A DNA stretch of 64,000 nucleotides from Leifsonia xyli subsp. cynodontis DSM 46306 (lineage in GTDB: Bacteria > Actinomycetota > Actinomycetes > Actinomycetales > Microbacteriaceae). Below are positions 43,523 through 52,390 of this stretch, piece by piece. The stretch is taken from positions 248,001 through 312,000 of the forward strand of contig NC_022438.1 in assembly GCF_000470775.1 (NCBI RefSeq), given 5' to 3'. Made by a program: the position numbers and the translations under genes. The notes beneath the pieces were generated by a model, which saw only the letters and a program-made list of their open reading frames with translations, was not told the DNA's origin and made no database searches. Position 1 is the stretch's first letter; the number at the start of each line of letters is the position of its first letter.

Positions 43523-44134
43523 TTACTTGTTGGGGTTCATCGAGTAGGTGACGTTGAAGTCAGCGATCGCATCGATCGCCTGAGCGGGCGCCGGGTCGGT
43601 GCCATCCCAGGTGACCGTCACCGTGACGGTGTCGGATTTGCCCGAACCGAGTGTGATGCCCGCCTCTTTCTTCAGCGCCTTGGCCAGAGCGATCGGGTTG
43701 GCGATCGTGCCGCCGTCGCCGGTGATCGGGGGAAGCACGCCCGTGGAGAGCGCATAGGCGATCTTCAGGTGCTCACCCACTTCCTTCGGAAGCGGTTTAT
43801 CCGCGTTCGTCATCGCGAAGATACCGTCGAAGGTGGCCGACTCCGTCGTGGAGGCGTTGGCCGCGGTCCACGTCTCCCTCGCCGTGTTCGTGGTGGTGTT
43901 GAAGTGGGCGTCGAAGGCCGTACCGGTGAAGGTGAAGCCCGCTGTCGCGGCATCCTTGATGAACTGGTTGTTCGTGATAGCGGTCTGGGACGTGGCGATG
44001 GCCCCCACGCCGGTGAGCGCGACGGCGGCGACGGCGGCGGTGGTGAGTGCGACCACCCGCTTGCGCCCCTCGAACAGCGACTTCAAGCTGCGTTTGCCGT
44101 TCGAGGTCGGGTCTGTCGGACCTGTTTTCTTCAT
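43523..44134 (-). CDS. TasA/CalY-like secreted protein (cluster 3)
   Basis: The 203-residue protein has a basic start, a leader (VVALTTAAVAAVALTGVGAI) and then ATSQTAITNNQFIKDAATAG, comparable to camelysin/TasA N-termini. The mature part is Cys-free, Thr-rich and beta-structured (FTFTGTAFDAHFNTTTNT, SDTVTVTVTWDGTDPAPAQA). It lacks the FTD motif of cluster 2 proteins. ATG 44132-44134 is preceded by AGAAGGAA. It heads a minus-strand series: TasA-like, SipW, GH43, LuxR, DsbA, Cys-containing secreted protein. Confidence 0.78.
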   Translation of the reverse strand: MKKTGPTDPTSNGKRSLKSLFEGRKRVVALTTAAVAAVALTGVGAIATSQTAITNNQFIKDAATAGFTFTGTAFDAHFNTTTNTARETWTAANASTTESATFDGIFAMTNADKPLPKEVGEHLKIAYALSTGVLPPITGDGGTIANPIALAKALKKEAGITLGSGKSDTVTVTVTWDGTDPAPAQAIDAIADFNVTYSMNPNK

Positions 44135-44654
44135 GTCGTTTCGTTTCCTTCTTGTCTGATCTAGCTGCCACCCAGAGGTGGGTGCTCCGCCAGCGTAGGA
44201 ACGCCCCACGGCCGTTCAGTGATGTCCCCGAGCGCCGGAACGCAGTGGATAAGCGCTGTGGGCAGACAACTCAGTGCTGCCTCAGTACTCCGTCCGGCGA
44301 TTCCGGACCGGCCGGGTCTATCATCTCACGGGTGAAACCTCCCTCGATCCCCTCCCCTCAGGCCAACGCGCCGCCGGGGGTGTGGAACGCTGACACCGGC
44401 GACACCGCAGGGGGCGATGGTTCGGTCGCCCGGTGATGTGGGCGCCGCCGTCGAGGCGAGCGCCCACATCATCGCCTCCCGCCGGGTTGTGCCCGGACGT
44501 CGCCGGCACACGCCCGAGTCCTGACGACGAGACTTCACCTCAGCGGAGACTCGCGGCGCGGACGCTCCACCTACCGGGCGAACCGGGGTCTGCGGCCCAG
44601 CGTGAACAACGTCAGTTGTGGGCGCAAGCGGGCAAAGGGGCCGTCCAGGCATGG
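44135..44654. other. Intergenic region upstream of TasA-like gene 3
   Basis: About 520 bases without a supported gene. Near 44269-44290 the plus strand reads ACTCAGTGCTGCCTCAGTAC, two imperfect relatives of the CACTCA box, and CAGTG also occurs near 44218. The remainder up to the tRNA-Ser terminator shows nothing recognisable; open frames here look like antisense or random frames. Confidence 0.4.
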
Positions 44655-44700
44655 CAAAAGCCCCCGCATCCTTCGTGTTCACCGAGAATTCGGGGGCTTC
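44655..44700 (-). terminator. Terminator of tRNA-Ser
   Basis: On the minus strand GAAGCCCCCG and CGGGGGCTTTT form a stem just after the tRNA, ending in four T's. It is the expected Rho-independent terminator. Confidence 0.75.
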
Positions 44701-44703
44701 GCG

Positions 44704-44794
44704 CTGGCGGTACCGGTGGGATTTGAACCCACGGTGGGCTCTCACCCACACAACTTTTCGAGAGTTGCACCTTCGGCCGCTCGGACACGGTACC
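44704..44794 (-). tRNA. tRNA-Ser (anticodon CGA)
   Basis: The minus strand reads acceptor GGTACCG (44788-44794), D-arm TGTCCGAGCGGCC, anticodon arm CAACTCTCGAAAAGTTG with anticodon CGA, a long variable arm (TGTGGGTGAGAGCCCACC), T-arm GGGTTCAAATCCC, acceptor CGGTACC, discriminator G and an encoded CCA (44704-44706). The long variable arm is typical of serine tRNAs. Confidence 0.95.
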
Positions 44795-44875
44795 GCGGAC
44801 AAGTTTACTGGATGCCCGCGAAGGCCGCCAATCGAATGGACAGCCGATAAACGAGAAGCGGGGTACGCTGCCGGA

Positions 44876-45712
44876 ATGGGGTATCGGAGGCCGCTGGTCA
44901 CGGCCGGCGCGGTCGTGTCGGCCGCTGGCTGCGCCGCTGCCGTCTGGTCATTCGCCGTTCGGAAGCGCGCCGCTGTCGAGGCAGGGCGCATGCGGCTCAC
45001 CGAGACGCTGCCGGTCCACTCCGCGTGGTGGCGGGACACCGCGAAGCACGAGGGCGACATCCTCTATGTCGCGATCGGGGACAGCGCAGCCCAGGGCATC
45101 GGAGCGTCCACCCCGGAGAACAGTTACGTCGGCATCATCGCCGGTCACCTCCGCTCCGTCACCGGCCGGAGCGTCCGGGTCGTCAACCTCTCCGTCTCCG
45201 GGGCGACCGTAGCGCTCGCCGTCGCGGATCAGTTGCCTCGCTTCACCGGCTACGAGCCCGGCGTCGTCACCGTCTCCATCGGGGCCAACGACATCGCCGA
45301 CTTCGACCCGGACGTGTTCCGCACCGGCATCCAGCGGGTGCTCGAGGCTCTTCCCGGCGACGCGCTCATCGCCGACCTTCCGTACTTCTTCTTGCCGAAG
45401 AACGAACGGAAGGTCGCTGTCGCGAACGCCGTTCTGCGCAAGGAGGCAGCGACACGCGGACTGACGGTCGTCCCCCTCCACGAGACGATGCGCCGCCAGG
45501 GGCTGCGCGGCATCCTCACCCAGTTCGCCGAAGACCTCTTCCACCCGAACGACCATGGCTACCGCGTGTGGGCGTCGGCGTTCCTCCCGGCGGTCACGGC
45601 ACTGGCGGCGAGGAAGTTCCCACGGCGACGACCGGTCGAAACGGGATCGACGCCGGAAGAGCAAACGGAAAAGGAGGACAGCGGGCAGCCAGCGGAGGGT
45701 CGGCGAAGCTGA
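44876..45712 (+). CDS. SGNH/GDSL-family hydrolase with N-terminal membrane anchor
   Basis: The 278-residue protein starts with a hydrophobic segment (PLVTAGAVVSAAGCAAAVWS), then an SGNH hydrolase fold: YVAIGDSAAQGIGAS (Ser nucleophile, block I), VNLSVSGAT (Gly block II), VSIGANDIADFD (Asn block III), and LFHPNDHGY (Asp/His block V). Such enzymes are esterases or lipases acting on acyl chains or acetylated glycans. The start ATG 44876 follows the tRNA-Ser by 81 bases and has only a weak GCCGGA ribosome binding site. A low-complexity charged tail ends the protein. Confidence 0.85.
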   Translation: MGYRRPLVTAGAVVSAAGCAAAVWSFAVRKRAAVEAGRMRLTETLPVHSAWWRDTAKHEGDILYVAIGDSAAQGIGASTPENSYVGIIAGHLRSVTGRSVRVVNLSVSGATVALAVADQLPRFTGYEPGVVTVSIGANDIADFDPDVFRTGIQRVLEALPGDALIADLPYFFLPKNERKVAVANAVLRKEAATRGLTVVPLHETMRRQGLRGILTQFAEDLFHPNDHGYRVWASAFLPAVTALAARKFPRRRPVETGSTPEEQTEKEDSGQPAEGRRS

Positions 45713-45737
45713 ACGCGTGACCGCACCGCTCAGCGTC

Positions 45738-46030
45738 TCACCGTCCCCGGTGCGAGGTGCGACAGCACCCGCCCCCCGATGGCACGATCACAAGGTGTCC
45801 CGCACGGGAAACCTCTCCATCCGGGAGCCGGGGACCGCTCTCCTGTACCAGGTCGCGTGGGCGTTCCCGGCGAGCGGGTCGGCCTGACCGCCGAGGAGCG
45901 GCTTCGCGCACATCGCCCGGCTCGAAACCCCACGGCTGCGTGGTGTAGCTCAGGATGTCGCCCGCCCCGGCGCCCTGGCGAAAGGCATCGCGCAGCGTCC
46001 GTGCGAGCCGCTCGCGCACAACGGGGGGGT
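45738..46030 (-). pseudogene. Degraded alpha/beta-hydrolase C-terminal fragment
   Basis: On the minus strand, RERLARTLRDAFRQGAGAGD and SYTTQPWGFEPGDVR match the cap/C-terminal part of alpha/beta hydrolases. The expected next part, GGQADPLAGNAHATWYRRA followed by VPGSRMERFPV, is found in another frame, and the frame returns at SRAGHLVIVPSGG (the catalytic His region). At least two frameshifts and missing N-terminal sequence make this a pseudogene. Confidence 0.6.
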
Positions 46031-46318
46031 CCCACCCCTCTCATCCCTTCCCCGTCTCAGCGGCCACACCCCGCAACCCCGCGTTCACACCCTCAGAGGA
46101 CACGCCAGGGACGACGGCCTCCACTCCAGCGCCCTCCCCACAGACAGGCGCAGGCGGCTCAGTCGGCTGGCTCTGTCGGGGCCCGTCGTGGGCGTCACGC
46201 CGTTCGCCGCACTGTGTGGAGGTAGAGCGTGACCGAGCCGTCCGACACAGAGCGACGCTAGCCCTCCGGCCGACACCGATCTTCCCTTCGTTTGTTCACG
46301 AAGACGTCAATTCACCCC

Positions 46319-46396
46319 GATGATGATGCGATCCGCACCGTGCTCGCCGGGGTGTCCTCGCCGATCGAACTCGCGCGGGACGCGGTGGGCAGCTGA
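46319..46396 (+). pseudogene. Possible 3' remnant of an aldo/keto reductase-like gene
   Basis: The plus strand reads DDDAIRTVLAGVSSPIELAR followed by DAVGS and TGA (46394-46396). The pattern resembles the C-terminal end of aldo/keto reductases, where a gene-specific 'vl.GvsspaeL' helix is common. No upstream domain is visible, so only the tail would remain. Weak evidence. Confidence 0.25.
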
Positions 46397-46425
46397 GCTG
46401 TCAACGGCGGAGCTGAGTTCCGCGC

Positions 46426-47787
46426 TCAGAACGCCGCGTCGACCTCCTTCTCCCGTGCCGGGCTCGCCGCCGTGAAGGCCACCCGCAGCGCTTCCCGCAC
46501 CGCCTCGCTCCGCTCGTCCACTCGGGTCGCGAAGCCGAGCCGCGCGGCCTCCGCCGCGCGCTGCTTGCCGCTGCTCACGGGGCGGATCTCCCCGGCGAGG
46601 CTGATCTCCCCGAAGGCCGCGAGCGTGTGGGGGATGGCCCGGTCCGTCGCCGCGGACGCAATCGCCAGCGCAATCGCCAGATCGGCTCCCGGCTCGGTCA
46701 GCCGCACCCCGCCGAGCGTGGAGACGTACACGTCTTTGTCGCCGAGCCTGATCCCGGCCCGCCGTTCGAGCACCGCCAGGAGCATCGCCACCCGCGAGGA
46801 GTCCACCCCGTTCGTCACCCGGCGCGGATTCGGCGCGGCGGTGCCGACGACCAGCGCCTGCACCTCGACCGGCAACGGCCGCCGCCCCTCCATCGCGACG
46901 GTGACGCACGTTCCGGAGACCGGTGCGGCGGTGCGGCTGAGGAAGAGACCGCTCGGGTCGGCGACCTCGCGGATGCCGTCACCCGTCATCTCGAAACAGC
47001 CCACCTCATCCGTCGGTCCGAATCGGTTCTTCAGCGCCCGGACGAAGCGCAGCGCGGTCTGCCTGTCCCCCTCGAACTGGCACACGACATCCACCAGGTG
47101 CTCGAGCAATCGCGGACCCGCGATCGAGCCGTCCTTCGTGACATGCCCGACGATGAGGATGGGCAGCTCCCTGTCCTTCGCCACCCGGATGAGCGTGCTC
47201 GCCACCTCGCGGACCTGCGAGGGTCCGCCCGCGACCCCCTCGGCCGCACCGCTGGACACCGTCTGCACCGAGTCCACGATCGCGAGCGAGGGACGCACCG
47301 CATCGATCTGGCCCACGATAGTGGCGAGATCAGTCTCGGAGGCGAGGAAGAGCCGATCGTGCATCGCGCCTGTGCGCTCGGCGCGCATGCGCACCTGGCT
47401 CACTGACTCCTCCGCGCTCACGTACAGCACGCGCGCCTGCTCGCGGGCGGCCCGGGAAGCCACTTCGAGCAGCAGTGTCGATTTGCCGACCCCCGGCTCG
47501 CCGCTCAACAGGATCGCGGCCCCCGGCACGATCCCACCGCCCAGCACCCGGTCGAACTCACCGATGCCGCTCGGCCGCCGCCGCACGGACTCCGCCCCGA
47601 TCTCGGTGATCGCCCGCGCCAGCCGCTCCGAGCCCACCACCACGGGCTTGAGCGCTCGCAAGACCCCGGCCGGCGCCGCCGCCTCGGCCACCGTGCCCCA
47701 CTCCTGGCACTCGCCACACCGCCCCGCCCACTTGGCGGTCGTCCAGCCGCATTCGACGCAGCGGTAGTTGACGCTCGCTTTCGCCAC
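46426..47787 (-). CDS. radA: DNA repair protein RadA (Sms)
   Basis: The 453-residue protein is a RecA-like branch-migration helicase. It has a zinc finger (YRCVECGWTTAKWAGRCGEC, residues 9-28), Walker A LLSGEPGVGKSTLLL, the RadA motif KNRFGPTDEVGCFEM, and a Lon-like C-terminal domain with RLTEPGADLAIALAI and AFGEISLAGEIRPV. GTG 47785-47787 has GAGGAGG four bases upstream. It acts in homologous recombination, extending heteroduplexes. Confidence 0.95.
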   Translation of the reverse strand: MAKASVNYRCVECGWTTAKWAGRCGECQEWGTVAEAAAPAGVLRALKPVVVGSERLARAITEIGAESVRRRPSGIGEFDRVLGGGIVPGAAILLSGEPGVGKSTLLLEVASRAAREQARVLYVSAEESVSQVRMRAERTGAMHDRLFLASETDLATIVGQIDAVRPSLAIVDSVQTVSSGAAEGVAGGPSQVREVASTLIRVAKDRELPILIVGHVTKDGSIAGPRLLEHLVDVVCQFEGDRQTALRFVRALKNRFGPTDEVGCFEMTGDGIREVADPSGLFLSRTAAPVSGTCVTVAMEGRRPLPVEVQALVVGTAAPNPRRVTNGVDSSRVAMLLAVLERRAGIRLGDKDVYVSTLGGVRLTEPGADLAIALAIASAATDRAIPHTLAAFGEISLAGEIRPVSSGKQRAAEAARLGFATRVDERSEAVREALRVAFTAASPAREKEVDAAF

Positions 47788-47893
47788 GACACCTCCTCGA
47801 TCCGGTCTCACACTAAGGGGAACCACCGTCATCGCCGGGAGGATCGCTGGGATCTGTGGAGAAGCCGTCTGAGTGGGAACGATGTGGAGGAGA

Positions 47894-48523
47894 CTACTGG
47901 AGGACGAACTGCTTGCTCGTCTGCGAGACGATGCCCGCGACCGACGTCTCCAGGTGGTACGACGCCCCACCTGCCGGAACCTGAGCGCGCTGCGCCTGGC
48001 AGGTCGCCGGGTCGCTGCGGGTGCGGTCCCAGGTGATCGGGGCCTGCGAGGAGATCGTCTTGCCCGGTTGCAGCAGCACGTCGGCATTCACTTTCTCGGT
48101 CTGGCAATCGGTCGACTTCCAGTAGACCTCGGACCCGCTCGTGATCGTGAACACCTGCTGCGCGGTACCGGCATCGATCGTGCAGGGAGAACCGCCGGTG
48201 TTGGCGATCGCGATCGAGAGCTGCGGCAGCTGACCGGCAGCGTAGCTCGACTGGTCGGTGACGGCGTCCACTTTCACCTCGGCCGGATTGCACGCCCGGC
48301 CGCTGGCGCTCGACGTCGGGATGCTGGTCGCACCGGCGGTCGGCGTCGCAGCGGGCACCGTCTTCGCCTTCGGGGCCGCCGGCTCACCGCCCGCCGAGCC
48401 GAGCCGCACGACGATCAGGACGATGGCGACCACCACCGCGACCAGCGCCAGGAAGAGAACGAGCCGCCGACGCCAGTAGACTGCCGGAGGCTTCGGGCCG
48501 ACAGGATTCTTGAACGTCGACAT
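47894..48523 (-). CDS. Membrane-anchored hypothetical protein
   Basis: The 209-residue protein has one N-terminal membrane helix (LVLFLALVAVVVAIVLIVVR), a Pro/Thr/Ala linker, and an extracellular domain with four Cys (GRACNPAEV, GSPCTIDAG, STDCQTEKV, PATCQAQRA). The beta pattern (QLPQLSIAIANTGGSPCTID) recalls the small DUF4232-like or Ig-like exported domains of actinobacteria. No specific function can be given. It is between the GNAT gene and radA, both in the same direction. Confidence 0.7.
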   Translation of the reverse strand: MSTFKNPVGPKPPAVYWRRRLVLFLALVAVVVAIVLIVVRLGSAGGEPAAPKAKTVPAATPTAGATSIPTSSASGRACNPAEVKVDAVTDQSSYAAGQLPQLSIAIANTGGSPCTIDAGTAQQVFTITSGSEVYWKSTDCQTEKVNADVLLQPGKTISSQAPITWDRTRSDPATCQAQRAQVPAGGASYHLETSVAGIVSQTSKQFVLQ

Positions 48524-48568
48524 GGCCGAAGCATAGCCGTGGCGTATGATGCTCGCGGTCAGGCGCGC

Positions 48569-49066
48569 TCAGAGAGACTTCAACATCCGGGTGTTGCCCA
48601 GCGTGTTCGGCTTGACGCGCGCCAGGTCCAGGAACTCGGCGACGCCTTCGTCCCGGGAGCGGACCAGTTCGGCGTAGAGCGCCGGGGCCACGGTCTCCGA
48701 GCCCATGTCCACGAAGCCATTGCGCTCGAAGAACGGCACCTCGAAAGTCAGGCAGAACAGCCGGGAGAGCCCGAGCTCGCGCGCATCGTCCTCCAGCCGT
48801 CCGAGCAGGGCCCGTCCGACTCCCCTCCCGAGCCACGAGTCCGCGACCGCGAGCGTGCGCACCTCGGCGAGATCGCTCCACATCACATGAAGCGCGCCAC
48901 AGCCGATCAGGGCGCCGTCCTCGTCCTCCGCGACCCGGAACTCCTGCACCGACTCGTAGAATGTCACGGTCTCTTTGCCGAGCAGGATGCGTCGCTGCAC
49001 GAGCGGTTCCACGAGCTCCTGGATGCCCGGGACATCGCCTGTCCGCGCATGCCTGACTGTAAACAC
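48569..49066 (-). CDS. Amino-acid N-acetyltransferase (GNAT; ArgA-like)
   Basis: The 165-residue GNAT protein shows VRHARTGDVPGIQELVEPLV, the acetyl-CoA-binding VRTLAVADSWLGRGVGRAL (Q/RxxGxG/A pattern) and LFCLTFEVPFFERNGF. It resembles the short actinobacterial N-acetylglutamate synthases (as Rv2747 of Mycobacterium tuberculosis) that acetylate glutamate or glutamine in arginine biosynthesis. GTG 49064-49066 is the start. A strong bidirectional terminator separates it from clpC. Confidence 0.85.
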   Translation of the reverse strand: MFTVRHARTGDVPGIQELVEPLVQRRILLGKETVTFYESVQEFRVAEDEDGALIGCGALHVMWSDLAEVRTLAVADSWLGRGVGRALLGRLEDDARELGLSRLFCLTFEVPFFERNGFVDMGSETVAPALYAELVRSRDEGVAEFLDLARVKPNTLGNTRMLKSL

Positions 49067-49108
49067 CCCACAACCCTATCGACTCGCGCCGGCCCAGCGC
49101 GGACACGC

Positions 49109-49144
49109 GAAACGGGCCGGACTCCGTGGAGTCCGGCCCGTTTC
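49109..49144. terminator. Bidirectional terminator between clpC and the GNAT gene
   Basis: GAAACGGGCCGGACTCC (49109-49125) and its exact complement (49128-49144) form a 17-bp stem with a two-base loop, flanked by short A/T runs. It lies nine bases after the clpC stop. Confidence 0.85.
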
Positions 49145-49152
49145 GGGAAGGG

Positions 49153-51675
49153 TCAGTGACTGGCGGCGATATCGGGGGTGGCGGGGCCGGTGCCGATGGC
49201 GGCGGCGGCATTGATCCCAGCGCCGATCGGCTCCTTGCGGGCGGTCGTCGTGAAGACGAACTCCCCGTCCGCGAAGTCGACGTGGACGTGGTCGCCCGCG
49301 TTCAGCTCGCCGTGCAGGATCTTCTCGCTCAGCCGGTCCTCGATCTCGTGCTGGACCGCGCGGCGCAGCGGGCGGGCGCCGAGCGTCGGATCGAACCCGA
49401 CCTCGATCAGCCGCTCCTTCGCCGCGACCTCGAGCTCGATCGTCATGTCGCGGTCGAGCAGGCGGTCGGACAGCCGTTTGACGAACAGATCCACGATCTG
49501 CAACAGCTCTGGCTTGCTCAGCTGCGGGAAGACGATGATCTCGTCCACGCGGTTCAGGAACTCGGGCTTGAAGTTCTTCTTCAGCTCCTCGTACACCTTG
49601 CCGCGCATCCGGTCGTAGCCGGTGCTCGGGTCGCCCTCGATCTGGAAGCCGACGGGGCTGCCGGAGATGTCCTTCGTGCCGAGGTTGGTGGTCATGATGA
49701 TCACCGTGTTCTTGAAATCGACCACGCGGCCCTGACCGTCCGTCAGACGACCCTCCTCCAGAATCTGGAGCAGCGAGTTGAAGATGTCCGGGTGCGCCTT
49801 CTCGATCTCGTCGAACAGCACGACACTGAACGGCTTGCGGCGCACCTTCTCGGTGAGCTGGCCGCCCTCCTCGAATCCGACGAAGCCGGGAGGGGCGCCG
49901 AAGAGGCGTGAGACGGTGTGCTTCTCTCCGTACTCCGACATGTCGAGGGAGATCATGGCCGACTCGTCGTCGAACAGGAACTCCGCGAGCGCCTTGGCCA
50001 GCTCCGTCTTGCCCACACCGGTGGGCCCGGCGAAGATGAAAGAGCCGGACGGACGCTTCGGGTCCTTGAGGCCGGCACGGGTGCGGCGGATCGTCCGCGA
50101 GAGGGCCGCGATGGCCTCCTCCTGTCCGATAACACGCTGGTGCAGCGCCTTCTCCATGTAGACCAGGCGGGCCGACTCCTCTTCGGTGAGCTTGAACACC
50201 GGGATGCCGGTGGCCTGGGCCAGCACTTCGGCGATGAGCCCCTCATCCACTTCGGCCGTGGTCTTCACGTCGCCCGAGCGCCACTGCTTCTCGAGGCGCA
50301 GCCGCTCGCCGAGGATGTTCTTCTCCTCGTCGCGCAGGCTGGCGGCCTTCTCGAAGTCCTGATCCTCGATCGCGGCCTCCTTCTGGGAGCGCACCGCGGC
50401 GATCTTGTCGTCGAACTCGCGCAGCTCCGGCGGCGCCGAGAGGATCGACAGGCGCAGGCGCGCTCCCGCTTCGTCGATCAGGTCGATGGCCTTGTCCGGC
50501 AGGAAGCGGTCCTGGATGTAGCGGTCGGCCAGGTCCGCCGCCGCCACGATCGCGCCGTCCGTGATCGAGACCTTGTGGTGCGCCTCGTAGCGGTCGCGCA
50601 GCCCCTTCAGGATGTTGATCGCGTGCGGCAGCGACGGCTCCGCCACCTGGATGGGCTGGAAGCGGCGCTCCAGCGCGGCATCCTTCTCGAAGTGCTTGCG
50701 GTACTCGTCGAGCGTGGTCGCACCGATGGTCTGCAACTCCCCGCGGGCGAGCAGCGGCTTCAGGATGCTGGCCGCGTCGATCGCGCCCTCGGCGGCGCCC
50801 GCACCGACGAGGGTGTGGATCTCGTCGATGAAGGTGATGATGTCGCCGCGCGTGCGGATCTCCTTGGTGACTTTCTTCAGGCGCTCCTCGAAGTCGCCGC
50901 GGTAGCGGGAGCCCGCGATGAGCGAGCCGAGGTCGAGCGTGTAGAGCTGCTTGTCCTTGAGCGTCTCCGGCACATCCCCGCGCACGATCGCCTGGGCGAG
51001 GCCCTCGACGACGGCGGTCTTGCCGACGCCGGGCTCACCGATCAGCACCGGGTTGTTCTTGGAGCGGCGCGACAGGATCTGCATGACGCGCTCGATCTCC
51101 TTCTCGCGCCCGATCACCGGATCGAGTTTGTTGTCGCGAGCGGCCTGCGTGAGGTTGCGGCCGAACTGGTCGAGGATCTGGCTGCCGGCCTGCGCGGTGG
51201 TCTGATCGTTGCCGCCGACCTGGACCTGCTCCTTGCCCTGGTATCCCGAGAGCAGCTGGATGACCTGCTGGCGGACCCGGTTGAGGTCGGCGCCCAGCTT
51301 CACGAGCACCTGGGCGGCGACGCCCTCGCCCTCGCGGATGAGGCCGAGCAGGATGTGCTCTGTCCCGATGTAGTTGTGGCCGAGCTGGAGCGCCTCGCGC
51401 AGACTCAGCTCCAGCACCTTCTTGGCGCGCGGAGTGAACGGGATGTGCCCGGTCGGCTGCTGCTGGCCCTGGCCGATGATGTCCTGGACCTGCTCACGCA
51501 CGGCATCCAGCGAGATCCCCAGCGACTCAAGCGCCTTCGCCGCGACGCCCTCGCCCTCGTGGATCAGGCCGAGCAGGATGTGCTCTGTCCCGATGTAGTT
51601 GTGGTTGAGCATCTTGGCCTCTTCTTGGGCCAAGACGACGACACGGCGGGCGCGGTCGGTGAATCTCTCGAACAT
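49153..51675 (-). CDS. clpC: ATP-dependent Clp protease ATP-binding subunit ClpC
   Basis: The 840-residue AAA+ unfoldase feeds substrates to ClpP. It has two ClpN repeats ([34 protein letters not shown] and [13 protein letters not shown]), Walker [14 protein letters not shown] and [13 protein letters not shown], Walker [10 protein letters not shown] and VLFDEIEKA, and a UVR-like helical hairpin ([19 protein letters not shown]). ATG 51673-51675 is chosen for the AAGGAG upstream; the extra 19 residues to 51732 are not family-like. It is monocistronic, as usual in actinobacteria. Confidence 0.96.
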   Translation of the reverse strand: MFERFTDRARRVVVLAQEEAKMLNHNYIGTEHILLGLIHEGEGVAAKALESLGISLDAVREQVQDIIGQGQQQPTGHIPFTPRAKKVLELSLREALQLGHNYIGTEHILLGLIREGEGVAAQVLVKLGADLNRVRQQVIQLLSGYQGKEQVQVGGNDQTTAQAGSQILDQFGRNLTQAARDNKLDPVIGREKEIERVMQILSRRSKNNPVLIGEPGVGKTAVVEGLAQAIVRGDVPETLKDKQLYTLDLGSLIAGSRYRGDFEERLKKVTKEIRTRGDIITFIDEIHTLVGAGAAEGAIDAASILKPLLARGELQTIGATTLDEYRKHFEKDAALERRFQPIQVAEPSLPHAINILKGLRDRYEAHHKVSITDGAIVAAADLADRYIQDRFLPDKAIDLIDEAGARLRLSILSAPPELREFDDKIAAVRSQKEAAIEDQDFEKAASLRDEEKNILGERLRLEKQWRSGDVKTTAEVDEGLIAEVLAQATGIPVFKLTEEESARLVYMEKALHQRVIGQEEAIAALSRTIRRTRAGLKDPKRPSGSFIFAGPTGVGKTELAKALAEFLFDDESAMISLDMSEYGEKHTVSRLFGAPPGFVGFEEGGQLTEKVRRKPFSVVLFDEIEKAHPDIFNSLLQILEEGRLTDGQGRVVDFKNTVIIMTTNLGTKDISGSPVGFQIEGDPSTGYDRMRGKVYEELKKNFKPEFLNRVDEIIVFPQLSKPELLQIVDLFVKRLSDRLLDRDMTIELEVAAKERLIEVGFDPTLGARPLRRAVQHEIEDRLSEKILHGELNAGDHVHVDFADGEFVFTTTARKEPIGAGINAAAAIGTGPATPDIAASH

Positions 51676-51799
51676 GTCTACTCCTTGGCGATGCCTTTTG
51701 CAGGTCGGCATCGATACAAAGAGAGTAACCACCGTATCCCGGTCGGACGTGCTCTGTTCGCTTCGGGCGTGACGGCCGTGGCAGGGGTCGTGGACCGGC

Positions 51800-52222
51800 T
51801 CAGCCGCGCAGGCCGGCGAGGGCGACTGCCACGTCGGGCAGTCTGATCGTCACATCGGAGGCGCTCGACACCCGGGCGGGTGTGGCGAAGACGGTCGTGT
51901 GCGGCACGTAGTCCTGCGCGCAGACACCGCCGGAGACCGGCGCGAGCGTCGCTTGGAGCTGGTTGTCGGCGGTGACCTGGATCGACTGCACCGTCGGCGG
52001 GCAGGTCGAACTGCCGTAGAGCACGATCCCGAGCTGTCGGCCCTGTTCGAGCCAGGCGGCCCAGGACGCGCCCCCCGCGCTGCTCGCCGGAGCGTCGACG
52101 CCCTTGGGCTCGCCGGCATAGTCGGTGACCGGCTTCGAGCTGTCCGTGGAGCATCCCGCGAGCAGCGCTGCCCCGCTGACGGCGAGGAGGAGGGCGACAG
52201 CAGTGCGGCTGGGGCGGATCAC
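51800..52222 (-). CDS. Putative lipoprotein
   Basis: The 140-residue protein has a lipoprotein signal peptide (TAVALLLAVSGAALLAGCST, lipobox LAGC). The mature part is a small beta domain with a Cys pair (GSSTCPPTVQ and GGVCAQDYVP) that may form a disulfide. No family is recognised. It lies between clpC and the cardiolipin synthase gene, all on the minus strand, with spacers of 124 and 168 bases. Confidence 0.75.
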   Translation of the reverse strand: MIRPSRTAVALLLAVSGAALLAGCSTDSSKPVTDYAGEPKGVDAPASSAGGASWAAWLEQGRQLGIVLYGSSTCPPTVQSIQVTADNQLQATLAPVSGGVCAQDYVPHTTVFATPARVSSASDVTIRLPDVAVALAGLRG

Positions 52223-52390
52223 CCGACCATTCTATGGAGCCTGCTTCCAGTTTGCCCGCCGGGGCGGGGACGGAAGATCGCGGGGCTGAAGGCTTCCTTC
52301 ACAGGTGGCGGCTCACACTGGTTTGTCCACAGATTTCCGCTGGCCGGTCCGGGAAGCCGGCCGCCTCGGCAGGCTGTACACATGTCCTCT

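Noticed and set aside
44135..44654. Small open frames on both strands upstream of TasA-like gene 3
   Set aside because: No ribosome binding sites or recognisable motifs; composition is that of random frames.
47870..47875. TGAGTG upstream of radA as part of the hexamer regulon
   Set aside because: A single copy before a housekeeping gene is expected by chance; not counted.
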